Shown: in pieces, positions 1 to 6,659 of the stretch
Numbering within the stretch: the stretch's first letter is position 1
Layout of the letters: each line of letters opens with the position of its first letter
Assembly: GCA_017444165.1 (NCBI GenBank)
Contig: JAFSXH010000123.1
Span: 1 to 9,278, forward strand
DNA length: 9,278 nucleotides
Direction: 5' to 3'
From: a bacterium
Lineage (GTDB): Bacteria; Vulcanimicrobiota; Xenobia; Xenobiales; Xenobiaceae
Position numbers and translations under genes: made by a program
The notes under the pieces: model-generated
What the model was told of the DNA's origin: nothing
Seen by the model: the letters and a program-made list of their open reading frames with translations, nothing else
Database searches by the model: none

Positions 1-2148
1 AATTTTAGAGCGCAGAGAAAAGAGTCTAGGATCGATCCCCGCTATCCATTCTGCCTTGATAGGTTCTGCTATATTGGGACAGTTGGAACGGTGAAGCAGA
101 TACTCCCTCTCCCTCCTTTGGCAAGCCACAATCTCATCACCAAAGACGGGATTACATTGACGACACAAGAAAACTTTGCCATCATTGACATTTTCCAAAC
201 GCACTGAGAGGAAGACATCATTAGATCTTACGGAATTAAAGCTGAGCTGTTCAAATTTCTGAGGGTTATTCTCGCGATAATCTTTAAGAACTTTAGCAAA
301 ATTGGCGATAGGTATGCGGTAACTGCCGATATTTATGTAGAGTTCTTCAGCTGAACTGCAACCTAAAGTTCTGTACATATGGGCCATAATGTTGCTGTTA
401 GTCTGAGCTCCCGCCGCTCCTTGACGGATAAATTCAGCACAGACCAACTTATAACCGACACTCTTATTAGGTTCGGGAGACTCGTTGTGCAGGAACCACT
501 TGCTTATACAGCTCTTGGCCAAGCGTGTACGGCATTTGTTGTACCAGGAGCGATTAGGTTGTTCCTTTTCAGCAGTGATGATCTGCACCATGTCGTTATC
601 CCTCAACTGGCAATCGGTGATCGACACGGGCTGATCGTTGACTAAAGCTCCCTTACAGCGCAAACCCACTTGAGTGTGAATTTTAAAGGCAAAATCTAAA
701 GGTGTAGATCCCTGGGGCAGTTCGATAAATTGGCCCTCAGGAGTACAGCAGATAATACCTGCACTGAGTTCTTCTTGACACAAGCGGTCGATAAAGTCTT
801 GATCTCCCTGAGTTCCCTCTTTCATGTGAGTTAAAGAGTTTAACCAGGGGGTAAATTGACGGAAGAGACTCTCATTATTGTCTGGTCTACTATCATCATA
901 GCGTCCCGAAACGAATACATTTAGTATGCCTAAACGGTTTTCTGCCTCTTCCTCTTGAGAGCAGATCTGGATCTCCACCGCTTGATGGTTAGCACCAGAT
1001 ATAGTTGTATGTAAGGCCTGATAATTGTTGCTCTTGGGATTGGCAATGTAATCTCTAAATTTTCCCTGTATGAAACCAAAATTGTGATGGATCACACGCA
1101 AAGCCTGGTAACAAGTATTTTTATCAGGAACGACCACTAATATGGGATCGAGATCAAATATCTGCTCCAGAGTCTTATTTTGGCGACGCATCTTACTTAT
1201 GATGGAGTAACGATGTTTCCTTTGCAGAGATATATCAGCTTGAATACCTTCGCTACTTAGAGATTTTAGAAGGACATTCATCGTCTCTTTAATGCTAGCT
1301 GATCTGAGATTGCGAACTTCCTCTAACATGAGACCCAAAGTGGTATACTCATTGTGATCTATAAAGCTGAAGCAGAGATCCTCCAATTCGACTTTAATAG
1401 GCCATATACCTAAACGAGTAGCTAGAGGGGCGAAAAAGTTTAGAGTCTCTTTGGCTATGCGTTCGATCTTGTCGGGACGACAGACATCTAAAGTACGCAT
1501 ATTGTGAATTCGGTCGCCTAATTTGACGATAATTATGCGCATATCACTAGACATGCTAATGATTAACTTTGTCAGTGTGGCCGCCTTATCATCGCGTTTG
1601 GCCTTCTTTGTTCTCTCACTGATCTGTTCGGGACTGTTCTCTAGGGCTAGCTCTTTAGGTAAACTTAAACCCAGAGAAGCTGTCATAGAACCCATTAAAC
1701 AGTAAGTGGCTTCAGATATAGTGGAGAGAGCCGTCTCTTCGTGGCGTTGCCTAGCACTAGCCTTGCCTATCTTGGTTAAGCCATCGACTATGTGACGAAC
1801 TTCTGTGCCGAAATAATCTTCTATATCATCCAAACTAACTTTGTCTTCGTTGTCCTCATGAACATCGTGCAAAAGGGCCGCAGCCATACTGGCGAAATCT
1901 AACTTGTATTCGGATAAAATTTCGGCTACAGCTACGGGATGGGAGATATAAGGAGAACCACCTTCACGCGGTTTCTGATTTTGATGCCAATAGTTGGCAT
2001 AGTTATAAACTCTATCTTGAATAAACTCTCTCTGTTCCGCAGGAAGGTGGGCTATGCTCTTAGCTATACTCTTTTCATATTCGGGATAACTTGGCCCACA
2101 ATAATTAAACTCTCTCTCTGGTTTCGAACCTTTAGGAATGAACGTCAT
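1..2148 (-). CDS. relA/spoT: Long RelA/SpoT homologue (RSH1), bifunctional-type architecture, C-terminus cut by window edge
   Basis: The minus-strand frame is open from ATG at 2148 to base 1, giving 716 residues with no stop; the C-terminus lies outside. RSH enzymes make and/or break (p)ppGpp in the cytoplasm. Seen: an HD hydrolase domain (about 40-225) with R61, H70, H94-D95, E98-D99 and D212/N216 (DRIHNMRTL), matching the known hydrolase residues of Rel; a synthetase domain (about 295-410) with K311, K319, D332, Y376 and E392 kept; a TGS domain (about 463-523) with conserved H491 in KIHTQVG; a helical region; and a zinc-finger-like region with C662, C665, H686 and C690 (HRSNCPN). An ACT domain would be expected next. 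Odd: the Rel synthetase arginine of the G-loop is Q309, the arginine of the usual QIRT is C396, and the AExGVAAHW block is lost, so synthesis may be weak. The HD domain has about 50 extra residues before D212. The start is supported by GAGG six bases upstream. It overlaps the end of RSH2 by 17 bases, suggesting translational coupling. The family call is certain; the activity balance is inferred. Confidence 0.93.
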   Translation of the reverse strand, partial: MTFIPKGSKPEREFNYCGPSYPEYEKSIAKSIAHLPAEQREFIQDRVYNYANYWHQNQKPREGGSPYISHPVAVAEILSEYKLDFASMAAALLHDVHEDNEDKVSLDDIEDYFGTEVRHIVDGLTKIGKASARQRHEETALSTISEATYCLMGSMTASLGLSLPKELALENSPEQISERTKKAKRDDKAATLTKLIISMSSDMRIIIVKLGDRIHNMRTLDVCRPDKIERIAKETLNFFAPLATRLGIWPIKVELEDLCFSFIDHNEYTTLGLMLEEVRNLRSASIKETMNVLLKSLSSEGIQADISLQRKHRYSIISKMRRQNKTLEQIFDLDPILVVVPDKNTCYQALRVIHHNFGFIQGKFRDYIANPKSNNYQALHTTISGANHQAVEIQICSQEEEAENRLGILNVFVSGRYDDSRPDNNESLFRQFTPWLNSLTHMKEGTQGDQDFIDRLCQEELSAGIICCTPEGQFIELPQGSTPLDFAFKIHTQVGLRCKGALVNDQPVSITDCQLRDNDMVQIITAEKEQPNRSWYNKCRTRLAKSCISKWFLHNESPEPNKSVGYKLVCAEFIRQGAAGAQTNSNIMAHMYRTLGCSSAEELYINIGSYRIPIANFAKVLKDYRENNPQKFEQLSFNSVRSNDVFLSVRLENVNDGKVFLCRQCNPVFGDEIVACQRREREYLLHRSNCPNIAEPIKAEWIAGIDPRLFSLRSKI

Positions 2149-4117
2149 CTATTTCCTCTTTCTTATTTTTAACACTGGGAAAATGGGATAAGATTACATA
2201 GTCTAGCTTCTCTTTAAATACGTTCAAACTCAATGATCTCACTCCCAATTGGAAGAGCATATCATCGAAATCTTTACACTTGCAATTTGTAGCTATCTCT
2301 TGCAAGACCTCGTCGTCTAAACTCCCAGCATCGGACAACTCTAGATAATGTTCCAAGATCTTCTTGCCAAAGCCTATATTGGCATTTCTACTGTAGTTCT
2401 TTTGATACCACTGGCTGAGTAATTTCTGAGCATCACTCGTTTGGCACATATCGTACCAGCCGCGTGTGGGCGTGGCATCGTCAGAAATAAGTATGTCGAT
2501 AAAGTCATTATCTTTTAAATTGTAATCGATAGAGATATTTTGACCTCTGAGAACGGCCCCTCTGCATCTGTAGAGGAACTTTCCATCTTCTAAATCCATA
2601 GCAGCAGCAAGATCCAGTATGGTAGAACCTAAAGGTAAGTTGTAAGATTCACCCGTCCTCTTGCTAAAACAACTGATCTTGTCTACTAAGCTTTCGCGCA
2701 AGATTATATCCATAAAGTCCATATCATCTTCAGTGACTTGGCGTTTGTCACTTAAAGAGGACAGCCACGGAGCACACTTCTCCTTCAAATAACCAGGAAT
2801 ATCAAATTTGCTATCTTTGCTGACTAACTCTTGAAAGATAGAGAATACACCGATCTTGCTGTTTCTCAGCCCCTCACGACTGTAGATCTGGATGAGATCG
2901 AAGGGATAAACCTTGATAGTATTAGACCCTAAAACGTACCTTTTAAAGATATTGATCTTAGTTACATTCAGGTATATATGGATTCCCTGATAACCGTTCA
3001 TTTTAGGATTAGTGATATAATCGCGGCATTCAAAGGTATCGTACAAACTGTAGATCTCTCTCTGAACCATCTTGCAAATCTCATCGTTGGCAACCACTAT
3101 GCGTATAAAATTGACACTGTGAATTTTGCGCTTAAAGAACTCCCTCGTCTTCAAACTGTACATGATCGTGTAAAGAGGATTGTCTTCTATAGTGACTTCA
3201 GCATCTATGTAAGAATCGTAGAGCTTCTTTTCAATCTTCTCTTTTTCAGCCTGGAGATACTCATGGAAACGCGCACGCGTGTAAATGCACATAGTCTCCA
3301 TACTCTGATAAGTGTGAGAGTAGATGTAGTAAAAACAGAGATCCTCTAATTCGGTCTTTATGTCCCACAACCCGAAGCGAGTTGCAATAGGACAATAGAA
3401 TTTAGCCGTCTCTTTGGCTATGCGTTTCTGTTTATCGCGCCTTACTCCCACCACTCCATTTATGCCATTCTTGGATTCTAAGGTCCTCATGTTGTGTAAC
3501 CTATCAGCGATCTTGATCAAAAGAATACAAGGATCGTGAGCTAAACCAGTGAGGAGTTTGGCTTGGGAGGCGTATTTGTCACGGATCTTAGCTAACTTGC
3601 TCAATTCATTGGAGACATTGATAGATCCCCAACTTTTAGGAGCTTGGAGATCTGGATTTTCAGCGATAAAACGCCTGTGCTTGCCACTGGCCAAACTTAT
3701 ATTGGTGACATTCTCCACTAAGGAGCGGATATAAGGACCGAACAACATCTCTATCTCGCTAGTATTGAGAAGATCGAGATTGTCTTCATAAGTATCATGT
3801 AGGAGGCCAGCAGCTAACATCCAAACTGGTGTATATAAAGTAGCTAAAATTTCTAATACAGCTACTGGATGTTCCAAGTACGGTCCCCCCGTCTTGCGCT
3901 TCTGGTTTCTGTGCCAAAAATTGGCAAAAGGATATACTTTTTCTATGATAAAACGTCTGTGATTAGGATTTAGATAAGATGTAGCTTTGCGTACTCTATC
4001 TCTCAACTCTGGATAGTCAGGTAGGCTCTTATCTGTGTATCGTTCCGGTAAAGGATTGTCAGGTAGTGCATATATTTCTCTGTTCTTTTCGGATAAAGTA
4101 TCTTCAAGATAATTCAT
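2132..4117 (-). CDS. Divergent long RelA/SpoT homologue (RSH2), predicted (p)ppGpp hydrolase with a dead synthetase site
   Basis: 661 residues. Seen: an HD domain with R74, H83 (EHPVAV), H107-D108, E111-D112 and D205/N209 (ADRLHNMRTL), the full set of Rel hydrolase residues. A synthetase fold follows (about 300-430) and keeps RDYITNPKMNGYQ (365-377). However, the catalytic Asp is S334, the catalytic Glu is L408, and the G-loop Arg and Lys positions are E311, N313 and S321. The TGS domain (about 478-545) has lost the His of the usual HTxxG motif (MDLEDG, 507-512). The protein ends after a helical stretch with a charged tail (KNKKEEIDDVH), without zinc-finger or ACT domains. It is shorter than typical long RSHs (700 or more residues). 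Inference: it degrades, binds or senses alarmone but does not make it, and may partner RSH1. GGGAGG lies 8 bases before the ATG. It is the first gene of a two-gene minus-strand unit and diverges from the metallopeptidase gene. It could instead be an inactive regulatory paralogue. Confidence 0.92.
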   Translation of the reverse strand: MNYLEDTLSEKNREIYALPDNPLPERYTDKSLPDYPELRDRVRKATSYLNPNHRRFIIEKVYPFANFWHRNQKRKTGGPYLEHPVAVLEILATLYTPVWMLAAGLLHDTYEDNLDLLNTSEIEMLFGPYIRSLVENVTNISLASGKHRRFIAENPDLQAPKSWGSINVSNELSKLAKIRDKYASQAKLLTGLAHDPCILLIKIADRLHNMRTLESKNGINGVVGVRRDKQKRIAKETAKFYCPIATRFGLWDIKTELEDLCFYYIYSHTYQSMETMCIYTRARFHEYLQAEKEKIEKKLYDSYIDAEVTIEDNPLYTIMYSLKTREFFKRKIHSVNFIRIVVANDEICKMVQREIYSLYDTFECRDYITNPKMNGYQGIHIYLNVTKINIFKRYVLGSNTIKVYPFDLIQIYSREGLRNSKIGVFSIFQELVSKDSKFDIPGYLKEKCAPWLSSLSDKRQVTEDDMDFMDIILRESLVDKISCFSKRTGESYNLPLGSTILDLAAAMDLEDGKFLYRCRGAVLRGQNISIDYNLKDNDFIDILISDDATPTRGWYDMCQTSDAQKLLSQWYQKNYSRNANIGFGKKILEHYLELSDAGSLDDEVLQEIATNCKCKDFDDMLFQLGVRSLSLNVFKEKLDYVILSHFPSVKNKKEEIDDVHS

Positions 4118-4267
4118 TACTCAATCCTCCCTCATAGCAGTATTGTATGAATTGCAGATGAATTTTTGTAAAGAAATTATTAAATTATCTTCAATAAAAA
4201 AACAATGGCTCCAATTCGAGACTCAGATCAGTCTAAATCCACAATATAGCCAATTTTTGGAGGAAAT
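4118..4267. promoter_or_regulatory. Divergent intergenic region between RSH2 and the metallopeptidase gene
   Basis: This 150-base AT-rich stretch must hold the promoters of both flanking genes. On the minus strand a weak candidate for the RSH pair is TTTACA (4167-4172) with TACAAT (4142-4147), but the 19-base spacer is long. No convincing promoter for the plus-strand gene could be picked by eye. Ribosome binding sites sit at both ends: GGGAGG (minus strand, 4126-4131) and GGAGG (plus strand, 4259-4263). Confidence 0.4.
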
Positions 4268-5959
4268 ATGCTCAGTAAATTTTCCCTGTATACTGTGGCT
4301 CTATGTTTAGGTGCATCATTGACCTTTTCAACTATGACGCAGGCTAGTCCATTCACTGAATTGCGAGATAAGTATGTAGCCAGTGTAGCTCCCTTGGAAA
4401 AAGTTGCTAATGAAGCGTGGTGGGAATCGGCCACTACAGGTAAAGAAGAGGCTTATGCACAGCGCAACAATGCAAATGAAGCTATAGCTAAACTGCATCA
4501 AGATAAAGAGATGTTTAGATTGATAAAGGAACTGCGCCAGAGTGGTCAAGTTACCGATCCCGCAGAAAAACGTCAATTGGACATAATGTATTTCTCTTAT
4601 TTGCCTTATCAGGTCGATCCCGAGATTACCAAGAAGATCATTGTCCTAGAATCAGAAGTTGACAAGATCTTCAATACTCATCGCAGTTCTGTTAAGGGTA
4701 AAACCTTGACAGAAAATGATGTGCGCAAAGTTTTGAGTGAGAGTAACGATAGTAAGGAGGCGCGTTTGGCTTGGGAAGGCTACATGGCTGTAGGTCAAAA
4801 GGTAGCTGAGCCTCTGAAAGAGTTAGTTAAGTTGCGCAACCAGATGGCCCAGGGTATGGGTTATCGTGACTTCTTCGCCATGCAGTTAGACATTCAAGAG
4901 TTCAAAGAGGATGAGCTTTTTAATATGTTCGATGAGTTGGATCGCTTGACAATCGCTCCATTTAAGGAGTTGAAATCCGAAATAGATGCTTACGAACGCA
5001 AACGTTTTGGACTCAAAGATTCCGATCCAGTCCGCCCTTGGCATTTAGGCGATCTCTTCTTCCAGGAAGCCCCCGAACTGAAGGATGCAAAAGGATTAAA
5101 CTTGGATGATCTTTACAAGGATAAAGATCCTGTGAAATTATCTCGTCGCTATTACAAAAGTATAGGTTTCGATCCAGATTCTATCATCAGCAAAAGCGAT
5201 CTTTATGAAAAACCAGGCAAGAGTCCCCATGCCTTCGCTACGTGTATTGATCGTAAACAGGATATAAGGGTGCTTTGTAATGTCAAACCCAACGGAGCTT
5301 GGATGGATACTGTCAATCACGAGTTGGGCCACGGTGTTTACGACAAATATATCGATCAAAATCTGCCCTTCCTTTTACGCACAGCTTGCCACATCTTGAC
5401 GACTGAAGGTTACGCTCTGTTAGAAGGCGAGATGACGAGGACTCCCGATTTTTTGCATAAGGTTGTCGGTCTAGAGGGTAAAGAGTTGGAAGACTATAGC
5501 CAGGCCTCTTGGAAGTTGTTGCGCATAGAACGCTTAGTATTCAGCCGCTGGGTACAGACGATGCTCCACTTTGAAAAGGAGATGTACGCTAACCCCGATC
5601 AAGATCTCAATAAATTGTGGTGGAGCTTAAAGAAAAAGTATCAATTGCAAGATCCGCCTGTAAACATGGCAGGTCAGGACTATGGAGCTAAGATGCACAT
5701 TGTTGGAGCTCCAGTCTATTATCACAACTATATGTTGGGTGATCTCTTTGCAGCTCAGGTCTATACCTATCTGACTAAGGAGATCTTGCATGAGGAGTCC
5801 CCCCTCAACACCTCACTTTATGGTCGTCCTGAGGCTGGTGCTTATCTTCAAAACGAAGTGTTCTCTTCAGGTACGCGCTATAATTGGCAAGATCTAACAA
5901 AAAGAGCTACAGGTGAAAAACTCAGTCCTAAGGCCTTTGCAAATCTATTTTTGAAGTAA
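4268..5959 (+). CDS. Secreted M2/ACE-like zinc metallopeptidase
   Basis: 563 residues. A Sec signal peptide is visible: Lys4, a hydrophobic core 5-23, then TQA-SP, with likely cleavage after A26, so the enzyme should act outside the cytoplasmic membrane. The catalytic zinc site is HELGH (351-355), with E380 (TTEGYALLEGE) as probable third ligand, 29 residues after the first His; that spacing is typical of both M2 (ACE-like) and M3 (thimet-type) peptidases. The segment AKMHIVGAPVYYHNY (474-488) resembles the ACE region with a substrate-binding His followed by tyrosines (H477, Y484, Y488), which favours M2. M2 enzymes release dipeptides from peptide C-termini, so a role in peptide degradation for nutrition is likely; the substrate is unknown. 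The start is fixed by GGAGG four bases before the ATG and by the signal peptide. The gene is divergent from RSH2 and convergent with the marR-like gene, so it is probably monocistronic. Full length and intact. The main doubt is M2 versus M3. Confidence 0.82.
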   Translation: MLSKFSLYTVALCLGASLTFSTMTQASPFTELRDKYVASVAPLEKVANEAWWESATTGKEEAYAQRNNANEAIAKLHQDKEMFRLIKELRQSGQVTDPAEKRQLDIMYFSYLPYQVDPEITKKIIVLESEVDKIFNTHRSSVKGKTLTENDVRKVLSESNDSKEARLAWEGYMAVGQKVAEPLKELVKLRNQMAQGMGYRDFFAMQLDIQEFKEDELFNMFDELDRLTIAPFKELKSEIDAYERKRFGLKDSDPVRPWHLGDLFFQEAPELKDAKGLNLDDLYKDKDPVKLSRRYYKSIGFDPDSIISKSDLYEKPGKSPHAFATCIDRKQDIRVLCNVKPNGAWMDTVNHELGHGVYDKYIDQNLPFLLRTACHILTTEGYALLEGEMTRTPDFLHKVVGLEGKELEDYSQASWKLLRIERLVFSRWVQTMLHFEKEMYANPDQDLNKLWWSLKKKYQLQDPPVNMAGQDYGAKMHIVGAPVYYHNYMLGDLFAAQVYTYLTKEILHEESPLNTSLYGRPEAGAYLQNEVFSSGTRYNWQDLTKRATGEKLSPKAFANLFLK

Positions 5960-5983
5960 TCTGAAAAAAATACAATTTACCGA

Positions 5984-6030
5984 GAGCAGATCATTTTTTA
6001 TTTTTTGATTTGCTCTTCTTTATTTTCTTT
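5984..6030 (+). terminator. Possible hairpin terminator at the convergent gene junction
   Basis: A 10-pair stem, GAGCAGATCA (5984-5993) with TGATTTGCTC (6006-6015), has one G-U pair. It is followed on the plus strand by a T-rich stretch (TTCTTTATTTTC). It lies 24 bases after the metallopeptidase stop and overlaps the last codons of the marR-like gene. The 12-base T-rich loop is longer than usual. On the minus strand no T run follows closely, so termination is most plausible for the plus-strand gene. Confidence 0.4.
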
Positions 6031-6572
6031 TCAATAATTAGGGGAGTGAGCAAACTTCCCAGAAGTTGTAATTGCTCACACATATCTTTGAGATTTACAT
6101 GCTTCGTTATTTCTTCTTTTTGCACTCTCTTCAAAGTATCTTCATTTACTTTACTTAAAGCTTCTTTGGCTAACGCCAAGATTTCTCTGCCTTTAGGGCT
6201 GATAGAGATCAATTTAACCTTTTTGTTATACTGCTTCACTATAACCCAAGGTTCGATAATTCCGTCTATCAGTAAATTCACATTGCGACACATTGTCGCC
6301 GTGTCCACTCCTAAATATCTGGCTAAAACAACCTGAGGCACTCCCTCTTCAGAGACGTGATCTTCTTGCGAAGTATACCAACTAAGATCATTTAATGCTT
6401 CTAACAAAGACATTTGAGTAACTCTAATAGTCGTCTTTTTTTGATAAGTGTTCGATTTATCTTTAGCTCTATACTTAGCGATAGTGATGTTGGGAAGATA
6501 CATATTGTAAATTCTGTCAAGAATTCTGGACAGTTTACGTGCCAACTCAACAAATTCAATAGCATTATTCAT
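5991..6572 (-). CDS. MarR-like winged-helix transcriptional regulator
   Basis: 193 residues. Seen: an N-terminal helical stretch (1-30, dimerisation in this family), then a winged-helix region (about 50-135). The helix-turn-helix reads VPQVVLARYLGVDTATMCRN (78-97), and the wing is about 109-124 with a YNKK turn, followed by ISPKGREILALAKEA (124-138), a typical MarR wing-to-helix transition. A C-terminal helix and a strongly basic tail (KKIKKSKSKNKK, 182-193) follow. MarR proteins bind palindromic operators as dimers and often release DNA on binding small ligands; the ligand and targets are not visible here. Longer than the usual 140-160 residues because of an N-terminal linker, an acidic loop (69-77, between two helices) and the basic tail. 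The start has AAAGG eight bases upstream. The gene lies 87 bases downstream of add on the same strand, but a strong terminator intervenes, so it may depend on readthrough or a promoter I cannot identify. Cysteines are C95 (recognition helix) and C165; redox sensing would be speculation. Confidence 0.78.
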   Translation of the reverse strand: MNNAIEFVELARKLSRILDRIYNMYLPNITIAKYRAKDKSNTYQKKTTIRVTQMSLLEALNDLSWYTSQEDHVSEEGVPQVVLARYLGVDTATMCRNVNLLIDGIIEPWVIVKQYNKKVKLISISPKGREILALAKEALSKVNEDTLKRVQKEEITKHVNLKDMCEQLQLLGSLLTPLIIEKKIKKSKSKNKK

Positions 6573-6596
6573 AAAAAATACCTTTCATAAAAAACA

Positions 6597-6642
6597 AGAG
6601 AAAAAAGAAAGCCAAACGATCTCTGCAAAGATCATTTGACTT
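6597..6642 (-). terminator. Intrinsic terminator after add
   Basis: On the minus strand a 14-pair stem (6642-6629 with 6622-6609, two or three G-U pairs) closes a six-base loop (TTGCAG) and is followed at once by a T-rich run (TCTTTTTT, 6608-6601). It begins 18 bases after the add stop codon. This is the classical layout of a Rho-independent terminator. Because it sits between add and the marR-like gene, it should limit readthrough into the regulator. Confidence 0.8.
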
Positions 6643-6659
6643 AATCTTTTTTATACCCA

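Noticed and set aside
379..645. Plus-strand ORF of 88 codons
   Set aside because: It lies fully inside RSH1 on the opposite strand, in a region where the minus frame gives clear TGS and helical domains; no ribosome site or known motif.
1523..2172. Plus-strand ORFs that look like hydrophobic small proteins
   Set aside because: They are antisense to the RSH1 HD domain, which is strongly conserved; hydrophobicity is a by-product of the opposite frame.
2978..3734. Two plus-strand ORFs inside RSH2
   Set aside because: Shadows of the RSH2 synthetase and HD regions; no independent coding evidence.
2132..4117. RSH2 as a toxic small alarmone synthetase of a toxin-antitoxin pair
   Set aside because: The length, the HD and TGS domains and the lost synthetase residues argue against a toxSAS-type toxin with a neutralising partner.
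4295..4306. Possible lipobox (VALC) in the metallopeptidase signal peptide
   Set aside because: The residue before Cys is Leu, not Gly, Ala or Ser, and the Cys sits in the middle of the hydrophobic core; a standard cleavage site follows at A26.
4228..4576. Minus-strand ORFs over the start of the metallopeptidase gene
   Set aside because: The plus frame has a good ribosome site, a signal peptide and continuous homology; the antisense frames have none of these.
6010..6336. Plus-strand ORF of 108 codons, possible membrane protein
   Set aside because: Antisense to the marR-like gene, whose helix-turn-helix and wing are recognisable.
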